64,000 nucleotides of DNA from Strigamia acuminata (GCA_949358305.1 OX442317.1:16479516-16543515), one strand, 5' to 3'. Shown: positions 1-11,224, counted from the stretch's first letter. Notes: generated from the letters alone by a model not told the origin. Translations and numbers: made by a program.

Positions 1-559
1 TCAGAGCTTTAATAATTTTGTTGTTGTTTTAAAATGCTTTTTGTCATTTTTACATGTATTTAAATGCTGTCCCGTTCCAGTTCACTTGTGCGGGCTGTAT
101 GACCAGTTGGAGCATTCAATTCACATTTATACATTTAAAAGTAGTATTTTGTGTGTTTTTCACCCAGGAAATGCGATGCAACGCAAAGAAACGACCGACC
201 CGATAAAGCGAAACGAGCTGAATCGGTGTTTTAATTATTTATTTTCGTGTATTTTTCATTAATTATGAATTATGAGTTTGAAATTTGAATTATTTTATTT
301 CGTTTTAATAATTTACATTAATAACCATGAAGTTTATTTTAGAGTATTTTGTTTTCTTTTAAACACATAAAATAAATGACTTTAATTTTTGTTTAGTTTT
401 TGTTTTTCTAGAAATTTTAGATTTAAGCAACTTTCTTCCTCCGAGTGTCAAATGCTATCAACTGATGGCGTTAGAAGTCAGACAATTGGTTAAATTTACT
501 TGCGTTTTTCATCTAAGTATAGTACACATCTACGAGAAATCAGCATGAATATGGCAGTT

Positions 560-763
560 TAATCAGACCTTATTATTCATGTAACTCACATTCCTGTGAA
601 TTTTGCAATTCCATTTAAAAGTTCAATTAAATAATAAAACAATAATAAATAGTTTGTGATTTATTCTTAGAAACCCAATTCCACTTTCATAAACCAATTG
701 ACAAATAAGAATAATAAAAATAGAAAAATATAAATTGTTAATTTAATATTTCTTTTTTTACTG
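560..763 (-). repeat. Dispersed repeat family A, copy 1 (inverted)
   Basis: This segment is the reverse complement of a block seen again at 8165-8394 and, shorter, at 5952-6118. The shared core includes the motifs TTTGTCAATTG and GAATAAACTACTACAAC or close variants. Copy 1 is the most diverged of the three. Three copies in 8 kb, in both orientations, indicate a mobile or formerly mobile element. I could not define terminal inverted repeats or target-site duplications. Confidence 0.6.
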
Positions 764-785
764 AAATTGAAAAATGGAAATTAGT

Positions 786-918
786 AAAATGCATTTGATA
801 TAATAACAAATGAATGCATTTGATATAATAACATAAATGAATACATTTGATATAATAACATAAATGAATGCATTTGATATAATAACATAAATGAATGCAT
901 TTGATATAATAACATAAC
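786..918. repeat. 29 bp AT-rich tandem repeat
   Basis: About five units of roughly 25-29 bp run head to tail. Each contains ATGCATTTGATATAATAACA, with single differences in one unit. The array adjoins dispersed repeat copy 1. No coding role is apparent. Confidence 0.8.
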
Positions 919-1377
919 TCGAAGCTCCTTGTATAAAACGTTTGCCTCGTAAACTGGCAGATCTCTTCTATCACATCGAAAATAAACATTCTGAATTTAA
1001 AACAATTAAAATAAGCTTATTGATGGTATATTTATAAGCAAATAGTCAAGTGAAAAAGTGCACTTTTTCCCATATCCCAAGCTATACCAAGCAAAAACAT
1101 ATTCCCTTCCGGATCCAAACACCTCCCCGATCATTTATAAACATTTATAAAAAATGATTACTTCTCTTTGACGCTAATACCTGCGGGTATCCCAGGGGCT
1201 CCAACTTTTACTAATCCCATTTCTCACAAAAAAATTGTTATAATACTCAAGTTGTTGGATCGGGCTCTTTTAATATTTTGATGCTTGGCCACCTGAAAAG
1301 GAATTTTTGGGGCATTTGTTTGGAATTATGTGGCGTGGCGTAACAAGATAAATTTGGAAAGATGCATAGATTTGTGA

Positions 1378-1575
1378 GAAATTCATTGGATAATTTTAGA
1401 ATTCGGTGAAAATTTGTTGAATAATTTAGAAATACGGTCAAAATTTATTAAATAATTTAGAAATTCGCTCAAAATTTATTGAATAATTTAGGAATTTGCT
1501 CAAAATTTATTGAATAATTTACAAATTTTGTCAAAACTTATTAAATAATTTAGGAATCCGGTCAAAATTTGCCTT
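1378..1575. repeat. Degenerate 35 bp tandem repeat
   Basis: About six imperfect units alternate the phrases AATAATTTAGAAATTCG and GTCAAAATTTATT. A looser CAAAATTCAT/CATCAAAAT repeat continues to about 1770. Confidence 0.7.
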
Positions 1576-2395
1576 AAAAATTCAGAATTTGGTCGAAATT
1601 TCAAAATTCTGAGGAAATTTACAAAAAAACGTTTTAAAATCAATCAAAATTCATTAAATCTTATCAAATTCACTTGAATTTCATCAAAATCATATACAAA
1701 TTCACTTGAATTTTATCAAAATCTCATCTAATTCACTGGCAATTCATCAAAATCTCATTAAATTCATTCATAAAATTAATAAAACTATTAATTTTATAAC
1801 TTATTGATGTTTATACAGTACACACTTTGAACGAGTGTAAACATTACCATTTTAAAATTAAAGTTGAAAACGGCATTTAAAATAAAATCAAACATTAGAA
1901 GCACACTTTTCATAAATAATATTGATCTATGTTATCACTTTCTTACAGTAATCAAGTGAGATTTTCATTTTTTCTTCATTTTCATCTGTTGGTTACGATT
2001 TGGGCAACCAAACAACTTAAATAACTTAAACATTCAACATAACGGAAACATTCAGCTATTCTTACCACTACGGCCACAGACGGGCTGCAGAATGTTTTCG
2101 TGCTCCGACACTGAAGATCACGGTGCCTTGAAAAGACTTACGAATCTAATAGATCGGCAAACTACAAAAAAAGTCCAATGTTAGCTTAGAGATAGCAATT
2201 TCATGAACGTCGTATCACGTCGTATCCGTGGTCGTATCCTACCCCAATTCCGATTTTTCGGAGAACAGAAATTAGCAGCGACGGAAAACACAAGACAGCT
2301 GGATGCATAGGGAAGACATAGCCGCCTTCAATCACAGGCCTCCACACATTCCCGCTAAAACCAACCAATGATAGTGCAGCTTACTAAAGGTAATG

Positions 2396-3251
2396 ACATC
2401 ATTGTGAGCAAGAGAGGGAGTTTGATTTTTCATTACGATCACAATGTCTGAATAAAAAAATAGTCGTGGCTTTCGGGCAGCGCGACGACATCAAAGGCTA
2501 TCAACATACACCCACTAATGTTAATTTTTGCATCTAAATGCTTTATTTCGTTTCGTTTAGTTGGGCACAGACTGCTCGGCATCAACGACATGCAGGTGAT
2601 CGGTCGCCAACTCGAAGACGGCCGTGACGCGATTGAAGTGATCGAAAACGAGGAGAATTATCCGCTAAGTATCAAATTCTGAAAACCGAAATTAAACATA
2701 AACCGGAAAATATTTTTCGCCAGCATTTTCCATTCGTAAGAAATTAATAAATTGTATTTTTGGAATTTTGTTATAATTTAAGTAATTTTTCTTTAACAGA
2801 TTGTACGGCTTTGCGTCGCAACTGAACCCAGAAGTGCAGTCGTCGGGAATCGAAGTTTTGGAAGCGGACACGTTCAAAGTTCATTGTTTTCAGATATTAA
2901 CTGGTTAGATTTGATCCCTAATTTGTATTTTATTTCTTTCTCTCGCTTTTTTATTTCAGGAATTAGATTTATCGTCGTTACCGATCCGAAACAAATGGGT
3001 ATAGACGTTCTTTTGAAGCGGATATACGAAATGTATGTGGATTTTGCACTTAAAAATCCATTTTATTCTCTGGAAATGCCAATTAGGTAACGAAAATTTA
3101 AAAAATATATATTTTACAAGAAAAAACAAAAATATGTAAATAAATAAATTAATAAATATGTCGTTTTAGGTGCGAATTGTTTGATAAAACGAGCGGAAAA
3201 ACTAGTAAACATTGCGTTATAATATTGTGGAATGCTCAATTAATTGGTTAA
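2396..3251 (+). pseudogene. TRAPPC4: TRAPPC4 (TRAPP subunit 4/synbindin), 5'-incomplete, with an in-frame TGA
   Basis: Five exon blocks encode most of a TRAPPC4/Trs23 protein, a longin-fold subunit of the TRAPP vesicle-tethering complex at the Golgi. Blocks and phases: about 2396-2496 (contains VVAFGQRDDIK), 2561-2735, 2800-2904, 2960-3086 (contains [12 protein letters not shown], the family's most conserved stretch) and 3170-3251 (begins with RCELFD). All joins keep phase. Three problems are visible. Codon 2680-2682 is TGA where the family has glycine, two residues after the conserved SIKF. The first intron would start with GC rather than GT (2497). The N-terminal 30 or so residues were not found upstream. 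The C-terminal tail after CELFD also differs from the usual one. The family assignment is firm. Whether this is a pseudogene, a recent loss allele or a base error is open. Confidence 0.8.
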
Positions 3252-6200
3252 GAATATATAAATGATTTGTAATTAATATAAAAAATATATTAAAACATTA
3301 ATAAGACACTTTGAATTCATCCTTTTATTTACAAGGCACGTTTCTAATGTATGAAATTATCGAAAGACGACTTAAGACGTCAATCCGGTTGATCGTATGC
3401 ATGTTATCCTGCAAATTACACCTGGCCTTCAAACTAGCGTGAAGTGAAGTGAAGTAAAGTCTGCTCGACAGCACCAATTCATTTTAGGTGTAGAAATGCA
3501 TTTTTACTTGCAAAAACACATTTTTAACCTGCAAAATTGCATTACTTAAAAAAAATCTTATATTAACAGCAAAAATGCATTTTTACATGCACAAATGCAT
3601 ATTTAACCTGCAAAAATTGATATCAAGGAAAAAAGTGTAAAGTTGTACAATTATACACTTAAAAGTGATTTATCAATGACGAAAATGTGATTTTTCCTTT
3701 TGTCAAAAAATGTATCTTTGTGTCATAAAGGCATTTTGCGTGTAAAAACTGCATTTTGCTAGTCAAAATGCATTTTTCACGTGAAATTATACATTTCTCG
3801 TGTCAATGTTTGCATTTTTATTTCAATTTTTGCATTTTTGTTAATTTATGCATTTTTATGTTAAATTATGCATTCTTCATGTTAAAATATGCAAAATTGA
3901 CGTTTTTATGTACAGTAATTCACTTATCCGTCTAAAAAAATCACACTTTTTTCATGGCAATGAATATTGCAATGAATATTGGCAATGAATATTGCCATGA
4001 TCTTGTTTTTATTCCTACCCAAAGCTTTTTTCATGTTAACCAATGGCGCTAAAATACAAAAACATTTTTAAAATCAAAGAAAAATCTTTACAGAGCATAA
4101 AAACCTCCGAAATGGGTTTATGACGCCCAGATCGACCGACAAACGCGAAATCCTGTGGAAAACCTTAATGAACAAAACTCATCTTGTATCCAAGTGTACA
4201 ACTCGCCGTCCTCCTTTCATACCAGAAACAACGAGTGAATATGAAAACCGAACACAGGTAAACAGATCACAAATCGTATTCTCACCTCTAAAACTAACCT
4301 AACATTTAATTCTAGGCTGCAACTATCCAAGTCCGAACTGAATCAAAACGATAATCCGAGTAAATCACTTTGATGGACAAACCAATCAGATATGTCCCGA
4401 AATTGGATCGCTTTCTAATAACTTTATTAAAAACTAAACTTCCATTTCAGAATGAATCAAACCGAATTAAGCCGGTAAAGCTTAGATTCCCTTGAGTCTC
4501 TTCACGGCGTATTTGTAGATGAGATTCACTTTTTCTCAGTTCTACTACATTTTACTACATTGTTTACAGCAGTTTCGTGACAGAACTGAGTGAATTTGCA
4601 AAAAAACAAATAGACGACAAATGGATAGCATATTGGCTGCAGTTAATCATCACATATCGCGGGATTCGACCAACTACCGGTCGCTTCTAGTCGCTCAAAT
4701 GCCGCCGAATCACGGCGCTTTATTCGACGGGAAATTAAACAGTTTGGTCGGTATTGTGAAAACACATAGCGGGTAATCATGGACGCTTTTGCCGCGTTCG
4801 GCCACCGGTCCACCAATTGGCAAATGACGGAACGCCAAACACATAATAACTCTCCCGCATTTAGTATAACATTTTTTAGATGAATTTTTTTTAAATTGAT
4901 AGGTGTAAGAACAATTTCTTTAATCAGAAAAATGATTTATACACTTAAAAATTTCATTTTTATGTATAAAATAAACGAATTTCCAATAAAAAGTTAAAGA
5001 AAAATTTTATTTTTGAAATTGATTGCAATTGACATATCTCGATTAAACATGCATATTAGCATATGAAAGTCGTAAATAACTAAAATTAATGGGATTTAAC
5101 TCTAATCCAAAACAATCACGGACCGGTTCATTTGGAAAGTTTATTTGAATATTATATAAGTATTCTAAATAATTATTGTTGTTAGTCATTAAAATTTGAT
5201 AAACCAGGTAAATATCAGTTTTAACTAAGGGTTTATGTTCGTCAAGATTTGTCTAGCATCTAAGAATATTAATTTCTGAAATGTGTTTATTTATTTATTT
5301 ATTTATTTTTAAAAATTCAGTACATTTCTTACAAAAATATTTCTTACAAAAACAAAGTGTAGAAATTTTAAAAGAAAAAAACAAACCTTAAACAAACATT
5401 GTTTTGAACCTAACAACTGCACATAACAAAAAAAAACAGGGTTAAAGATAGAAGTAAATGTGGATTACATTCAGGTTTGGTTTGTTTTTAGAATATTTTA
5501 ATTTGTTTGTGATTTACGACAAAACCTTTACGTCACGGAAACCAACGAAATAAACAGCTAGCGAAATAAACGTAACAAATAGGAATTTTTAAGTGTATAT
5601 AATAAAATGGAAAGTAAAATGTAATATAAATAAACGGGAATTAAAATAAAATATTTAATCAAGAAAAATTTATAAATAGTAATAAATTAGAGCCGTAGTG
5701 TAATAACTGAAATCGAGAATGGATAAATTGGTAGAGATTTACTATTTGCTGATCTGTGGTGAGGAATGATGAGAGTCGAACAAAGTTGAATTAGGAGGAG
5801 AAAAATGAAACATGGACCGGACGGTGGCGACATCAGCGGGGAATTTCTAAATTAATTTTGTAAACAACAGGGACATGGTGGAGAAGCCAACAGAGCAGAA
5901 ATGGAAAGGAGGAAATACAAGACAAAAAAAAAATTAATGAAAAAACAAATTTTGTCAATTGTTTTATGAAAGTGGAATTGTGTTTCTAAGAATAAACTAC
6001 TACAACTATTTATTATTGTTTTATTATTTAATTGAACTTTTAAATGGAATTGCAAAATTCACAGACATGTGAGTTACATGACTAATAAGGTCTGACTAAA
6101 CTTGGTCTTATTTCTGACACGTGCTTGCACATCAGGTTAAGGAGTAAAAGAATCAGTAATGCAAAAAATCGATTTAATAATTTATTTATTGTAATCTCAA

Positions 6201-6307
6201 TTAGTTATCCACGATTTAAACAGAGGTTTACGTTTATAACACTGGAGAAACATAACACAGAAGCTACTCGTATTTTGGATTTACACTTGGAAACACATAC
6301 TATTCTT
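3252..6307. other. AT-rich stretch with weak exon candidates and low-complexity repeats
   Basis: From about 3480 to 3900 there is a degenerate repeat built on TGCATTTTT with spacers. Weak coding candidates lie at 4132-4257 joined to 4316-4354 (a 58 bp GT-AG intron, about 55 residues, no known motif), at 4545-4690 (an open frame behind a TTTACAG acceptor) and at 4621-4776 (an ATG frame of 51 residues). None could be tied to a family. Beyond about 4860 I see only AT-rich sequence and a second copy of dispersed repeat A at 5952-6118. Confidence 0.4.
5952..6118 (+). repeat. Dispersed repeat family A, copy 2
   Basis: This copy is nearly identical to 8229-8394, differing by a 3 bp indel and a handful of substitutions. 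Both copies end at the same TTGGTCTTATTTCTGAC. It is a direct repeat of that copy and brackets the two minus-strand ORFs between them. Confidence 0.75.
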
Positions 6308-6781
6308 CTATTGTTCCTGCCTCCACAGATAGTCTTCTTCTTCCTCCTCCAAGGCTAGCTCATAGGCGGCCAGAGCATCGTCTTGCTCGATCTGGATACG
6401 CTCTTCCTCTTGTCGGTGCTCCTGCCTCCTCCGCTCTACTGCTATCGTTTCACGTGGGTTTGACGGAGCCACTTCAGCGATGATTCTACCCGGTCTTGGG
6501 GTCGGGCCATATCTACCAACTGCTCGGCCCCGTCCAATGGCCCAGTCTCGTTCCTCAGGCGCCACCCGCACTCCTCGGGGCACCATTTCGTAATGAACAG
6601 ACCTTACTCCTTCGTCCGACACGGAAATTTTAAATTGATTTAACGGTATGTCTCTCGGGGTTCCTATTTGAGCTCTCTTTTCCTCTTCCGTCGATTGATA
6701 ATATTCCTGCAGTCTTGCCACAAACTGGGTGCACAGAGTTAAAAAGGACGAAGCAAACTCGAGTATAATCAAGGCCAGCAT
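6308..6781 (-). CDS. Unrecognised 157-residue protein, acidic C-terminus
   Basis: This is an uninterrupted ATG-to-stop frame on the minus strand. The first 17 residues are hydrophobic (MLALIILEFASSFLTL) and could be a signal peptide or anchor, although a glutamate at position 8 weakens that. A mixed basic/acidic middle follows, with an arginine- and glycine-rich patch around residue 80-95. The last 45 residues are Glu/Gln/Arg-rich, helical-looking and strongly acidic at the end. I do not recognise a family. The codon pattern looks more protein-like than the surrounding AT-rich DNA. It lies between two direct copies of repeat A, together with the 7326-7802 ORF, so both may belong to one mobile unit. 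Confidence 0.5.
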   Translation of the reverse strand: MLALIILEFASSFLTLCTQFVARLQEYYQSTEEEKRAQIGTPRDIPLNQFKISVSDEGVRSVHYEMVPRGVRVAPEERDWAIGRGRAVGRYGPTPRPGRIIAEVAPSNPRETIAVERRRQEHRQEEERIQIEQDDALAAYELALEEEEEDYLWRQEQ

Positions 6782-7325
6782 CGTGAATGTTAACTGTTTA
6801 GCCGTCGCTTCTAATTCAATGCAAAAGAAAACGTCAGACTTTTTAATACGCTATCTAGGATTTGTGTAAAATTATTCAACGTATCTAATTGTTTTCCTCT
6901 TCCTGCTGACTTTTCCTGTAAATACGTGTTGAAATTAGTTTGAATTAGTTAAAAAAATATTTTTCCGGGCCCTTAGACGCGTGGGGCCTTGGATACTGCC
7001 CAATCTGATAACAGTTTAGACTTAATCTTTGCAATTCGGAAAAAAAATTTTTGGAGTCAAGGGTTTATGTGTGTGAAAAAAAACGGGGTGCTAAAAAAGA
7101 TTTTGTTCTGAAAAAAAAACGAAGAGAGAAATGAGATGTCCTATAAGCCTAACTATCCCAATTTTAATTCAAGTAAATACAAATTTTACATCACATTTAC
7201 TTACATTATAATTTAGAAAACATGAAATTACAAGCAGAAATTTTAATAATACATTACGTAAAATATATAAAATATATATATATAAATACATAAAAGAGGA
7301 AATACAGGACAGGACATTTAGGTTG

Positions 7326-7802
7326 TTAATGTGAGGAAACAGATGGATTCGCCTTGTAAAAACGTTCTAGCGCAAATATGGCTGCCGTCAATTTATCTCT
7401 AGCAGCGCTAATATCGTCCAATAAGGCCATCGGGAAGTAAGGTTCCAAACACAGTTGTGTGGCTACACTGTGATTGAGTGGTGTTGCTGCATCCTGTTGA
7501 CTGCCTGTTGAACTTGTCAGTTGTTCAGCATTAGGATTCGTAATTATGGGGGTCTGTGTTGACGGGGAGTAGAATTCTTTCTCGAACTTCCTCAAAACTG
7601 CTTCAGTCATCGAGTCAATGCTACTGTCTGACATATTACTGTATGGATTGGATTCAAAATATTTTTGCCATAAACAAAAAAGATGAAGATCACAATCTTT
7701 GATTCCGCATGGGTTATTGGGTGTATCGTTATCGCCCTGGTGAAGCTGGGTATCGCCTAAGATGCACGTGTGCTGAGAATTATCTGTCGTCATGTTCTGC
7801 AT
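7326..7802 (-). CDS. Unrecognised 158-residue protein
   Basis: This intact minus-strand ATG-to-stop frame contains four cysteines near the N-terminus (in TCILGD, NPCGIKDCD and LFCLW), then a Ser/Thr-rich middle and a helical C-terminal part (DDISAARDKL...AIFALERFYK). There is no signal peptide or membrane segment. No family was recognised. It lies about 540 bp upstream, in minus-strand terms, of the 157-residue ORF in the same orientation, and the pair is bracketed by direct copies of repeat A. I could not find splice sites that would join the two frames. Confidence 0.45.
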   Translation of the reverse strand: MQNMTTDNSQHTCILGDTQLHQGDNDTPNNPCGIKDCDLHLFCLWQKYFESNPYSNMSDSSIDSMTEAVLRKFEKEFYSPSTQTPIITNPNAEQLTSSTGSQQDAATPLNHSVATQLCLEPYFPMALLDDISAARDKLTAAIFALERFYKANPSVSSH

Positions 7803-7869
7803 TTAGGAAACGTTCTGAAGAGGTGAAATAATGTTGAGCTATATATATATTACAGTTTGTTGCTTTGTG

Positions 7870-7930
7870 AATCATGGATTCATCCATGAATCATGGATGA
7901 ATCATGGATGAATCCATGATTCACATGGAT
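7870..7930. repeat. Palindromic cluster of ATCATGGATGAAT units
   Basis: The block consists of overlapping direct and inverted copies of TGAATCATGGAT and ATCCATGATTCA. The left half is close to the reverse complement of the right half, so a single strand could fold into a long hairpin. Confidence 0.75.
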
Positions 7931-8164
7931 TGAAGCTCCCATTTCATCATTTGTTCACTTTTTAAATTAGATAGCAGTTGTTTATTTAAAATAAAAATGA
8001 GGTCAATTAAATGTGTGCTCCATCGAATTAGATTTTTACCCATCCATTTAATTTATTTTATTATCAAATGCATTTTACAATAGTATTATGAAACGCATTA
8101 TTCAATTGTATTAAGAAATGCCAACTATTTGTCAGTGATATTAAGAAATGCTAATTTCCCTTTT

Positions 8165-8394
8165 TCAATTTAAATAAAAAAGGAAATATTAAATTAACAA
8201 TTTATATTTTCCCATTTCTATTATCCTTATTTGTCAATTGTTTTATGAAAGTGGAATTGTGTTTCTAAGAATAAACTACTACAACTATTTATTGTTTTAT
8301 TATTTAATTGAATTTTTAAACAAAATTGCAAAATTCACAGACATGTGAGTTACATGACTAATAAGGTCTGATTAAACTTGGTCTTATTTCTGAC
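8165..8394 (+). repeat. Dispersed repeat family A, copy 3
   Basis: This is the longest copy. It matches 5952-6118 directly over its last 165 bp and matches 560-763 in inverse orientation over most of its length. It ends at TTGGTCTTATTTCTGAC, as copy 2 does. Confidence 0.75.
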
Positions 8395-9050
8395 AATTCA
8401 CCTTCAATTCACCTTTTTTTTATTTTCTACATTATTATGTGTGGCTCTGGAGAACTACACATAACAATTCTTTAGTTTTAAAATGTCAAGTGACCTTCAG
8501 GGCCTTTCGTGAGACAAGTGAAGAAAACCTTCGCACGTCATTGTAAACATGTTTTCTCTCTCTGAAAGCTAACATAAAACATATTAAACAGAGTTTTTAA
8601 GTCTGAAATCGCACCACTTTGAGAGCTTTTCCGCTCTGTGATTTAGTTTATGTTATGTTTTAAGATTGTTATTGCATTACATTTGTCTTATATGTTTTAT
8701 TAAAATTGAAGCAAAATCCAGTTAAATGTTTAAAATGTTCACGTAAAAATTCGAAATTGTATCTTTTTTTATAAATAAATAAATTACTAATATTCATTTT
8801 CTATTTTTATTAAAGCATTTAATCCTTTTCAGAGTCTCTGTTGTACAGATAAAGATTTTTGCAGAGTTTGGAGAAAACATACAGCAAAACTGCACTTAAA
8901 ATTGAAGAAGTAAACTGGAGTTTATTAAAATTGTATTTTAATTTGTACTTTTACAAATTTTAGTTTTATAGACAGGAAATGATTTTGTTTTTTGTTTTAA
9001 AAATAAACTTAAACACAAAATGTTTAATTTTTTAATGCAGCTGTACTATT

Positions 9051-9208
9051 TTACATGAAAATGCGGAGAGTAGAGGTGACACCATGCCTGCAGGAGGGGC
9101 ACTGTGGAGTTGCTTGCGCACGGCGGGCATCGTCCAACACACGGGCGCTGCAAGTAGCGCAGAAATAAGCGTGCAAACAAGGTAGCATCAGATAAATATT
9201 TATGTAAA
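9051..9208 (-). CDS. RING-finger terminal exon (C-terminal half of a C3HC4 domain)
   Basis: On the minus strand a TTTTCTCAG acceptor precedes an open frame that ends in TAA. It encodes the spacing C-x1-H-x3-C-x2-C followed 19 residues later by C-x2-C (LPCLHAYFC, ATC, CPSCR), which is the second half of a C3HC4 RING such as those of TRIM/NHL-type E3 ubiquitin ligases. The first C-x2-C pair would have to lie in an upstream exon at higher coordinates, which I could not identify. The protein stops 10 residues after the last cysteine, so this would be a terminal exon or a retained fragment of a larger gene. Confidence 0.5.
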
Positions 9209-9325
9209 CTGAGAAAATTTCTTTAATTTTTCTCTTTTTTTCTAATTCTCGGTGCACAAAATTACTAAATAAGAATGTAAGGTTTTAAATATTGTAAATA
9301 ATAAATAAATAAATAAAGTGGATTT

Positions 9326-9560
9326 TTGTCAAAAGAGAGAACAACAAAAACAAATTGGCAACTGACTGCAAAACAGTCAAACAACAATATGTACGGTCGA
9401 AACGGTCCAGGAATAGTCAAACCAGCGCCTCGAACTCGGCGTATACAAAACGTTCGTTGGGTCGCTCGAAATGGCGATTCAAACGAGCCAAATCATTGGA
9501 AAAAGGACGACGGCGGAAAAGATCGTTTTCCTTCACAAATACTGAACAGATCCTTATGAG
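9326..9560 (+). other. Weak overlapping ORF pair
   Basis: Two overlapping plus-strand frames of about 75 residues are open here. In one, an ATG near 9390 starts a 56-residue basic, Asn/Arg-rich peptide (MYGRNGPGIVKP...). The other is Lys/Arg/Ser-rich but lacks an ATG. Sequence between 9330 and 9560 is less AT-rich than its flanks, which is the only hint of coding. I do not assign a function. Confidence 0.2.
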
Positions 9561-9793
9561 AATTTAATCCAAGGCTAGTTCTGGCCTAATAAACTTAAAT
9601 AGCCGCTAAAACAAACAAAATCGAACGAGGAACAAAAGATACAAGGGCCAACGCCCGTTATTATCCAACATGGCGGTTGGAGGTTTGTAAACCTCCAAAC
9701 TTGTGCAAATACGAATTAGAGCGGACATAAACTTTATTTTCAATCTAATTTGGACTTGGCAGTCCAAATTATCACTTGGAAACCGTCATTTCT

Positions 9794-10310
9794 CTTTTAA
9801 TAACTGAAAGAATTTTCAAATAACAAAAATTTTAATTATATATTTTGAGGAAACACGTATTAAGCAAGTGATTTAATAAAATATGACATTTAATTCACAC
9901 ATTTATTGTAATTAGAAGAGTTTATGCAAATACAATTTCATTTTCTTTTAATAACAACTGAAAAAAATTTCAAATAACAAAAAGTTTAATTGACCTCATC
10001 ATTCGGTGAAGTGAGTCCGTTGATGACAAATCAGTCAATGACTCCGTTCATTTCTCTTTTAATAACAAAAATTTTAATTATGTGACTAATATTAAGAGGA
10101 AACACGTATAAGCAAATGATTTAATAAAATATGACATTTATTTCAAACATTTGGAATTAGAAGAGTTTATGCAAATACAATTTCATTTTCTTTTAATAAC
10201 AACTGAAAAAAATTTCAAATAACAAAAAGTTTAATCACGTGATCCGATATTTTGACGAAACTCATATAAGCGAATGATTTAATCAAATTATAACATTTAT
10301 TTCAGACATC
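9794..10310. repeat. Three tandem copies of a 230-250 bp upstream block
   Basis: A block containing CACGTATTAAGCAAGTGATT, ATATGACATTTA and TATGCAAATACAATTTC recurs with few changes. The copies are at about 9794-9995, 10050-10235 and, partly, 10236-10310. The last copy leads directly into the start of the orphan ORF at 10358. TATGCAAAT also matches the octamer-type ATGCAAAT motif in the first two copies. The layout could be a duplicated promoter region. Confidence 0.7.
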
Positions 10311-10357
10311 TGTAATTGAAAGGACGTTACTCATCATCGTAGTTAAACGCATTGAAG

Positions 10358-11224
10358 ATGAGAAAAACAACACCTCTTAAACCTCCGCGGGAACTCATCA
10401 TGACGGAAGACGAAATCAGAGCTCTTTTGGAAGGAGAGTTTGCGCCAGATAAATTTGTAAAGCAGAATGAAAATGCCAAAGCAGCCGATCCAAAGCTGGA
10501 AGACTCTAAAACAAAACATTCATCTAGGAACGTCCCCTTTCTCACAATGGACACTGATGTATGGGGAACGGAGTCGTTGACTGATGAAGCATCAACGAAA
10601 TCACTTCGAGAATCACTGAATTATGAGTTCAATCACCAGCTATTTTTATCGGCTCGAGAATTGGCTAAACAATCGGCAAACCCATCAAACAGAGATGCGT
10701 CATTATCACCCATTGAGACCTCGGTGAAACTGCCAAAAATTGCAAAAATTGATCCGCGCCTTTGCAACAAACCATTTTTGTCAACACTAAAGGGACACGA
10801 TGAAGAAGACATAATTACGACTAAAAAATACCCCATATTGTGTGAATTACTGACCAGGGAACCGCGCATTAAGGAGCCTATATGTGCACTGACACTGATT
10901 GATGAACTAGTGCCAGATAATACAATTGTCTGCTCATTGCCATGGAATCAGGCTACCCCCTTCAGCGTGGATTGGGCCAGCCAAACGCGACTGTTCGAAA
11001 CCATCGTCTTTTCGGACCTTCATTTAACCCACTCATTAGGAGAGAAAATTATACTTCTAGTCAAGGAACTTTATCAATTGTTCTTTCTTCAGCATGTAGA
11101 GAAAGCAGTGGAGAAAAGTTATGCCACCTCAATTCACCAAGTGAAATTGATATTGCCAGGTATAGCGTTGAAATTAATCTACCACATCATTGATGAGATG
11201 CAGGCGGCGGCAGCATTCAAGTGA
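10358..11224 (+). CDS. Orphan 288-residue intronless protein
   Basis: This is a single uninterrupted frame. I chose the ATG at 10358 because it is the first in frame; an upstream TTG would add two residues. The N-terminal 130 residues are polar and probably disordered (MRKTTPLKPPRE..., many Lys, Glu and Ser). The C-terminal 100 residues are hydrophobic and helical (ETIVFSDLHLTHSLGEKI..., KLILPGIALKLIYHIIDEM). I see no signal peptide, catalytic motif or zinc ligands. It is the best-looking coding region in the AT-rich half, and codon use is unlike its flanks. It is preceded by a triplicated block that may carry its promoter. No family was recognised. Confidence 0.65.
   Translation: MRKTTPLKPPRELIMTEDEIRALLEGEFAPDKFVKQNENAKAADPKLEDSKTKHSSRNVPFLTMDTDVWGTESLTDEASTKSLRESLNYEFNHQLFLSARELAKQSANPSNRDASLSPIETSVKLPKIAKIDPRLCNKPFLSTLKGHDEEDIITTKKYPILCELLTREPRIKEPICALTLIDELVPDNTIVCSLPWNQATPFSVDWASQTRLFETIVFSDLHLTHSLGEKIILLVKELYQLFFLQHVEKAVEKSYATSIHQVKLILPGIALKLIYHIIDEMQAAAAFK

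Larger units (their letters stand above)
1..2395. other. AT-rich non-coding stretch with repeats
   Basis: I see no supported gene here. The stretch is strongly AT-rich and holds one inverted copy of a dispersed repeat (about 560-763), a 29 bp tandem repeat (786-918) and a degenerate 35 bp tandem repeat (1378-1575). Short open frames exist, but none has family motifs or splice-consistent neighbours. Confidence 0.6.
7803..9050. other. Non-coding stretch with palindrome and repeat A
   Basis: There is no supported gene. The stretch contains the ATCATGGAT palindromic cluster (about 7870-7930) and copy 3 of dispersed repeat A (8165-8394). The remainder is AT-rich. Confidence 0.6.
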
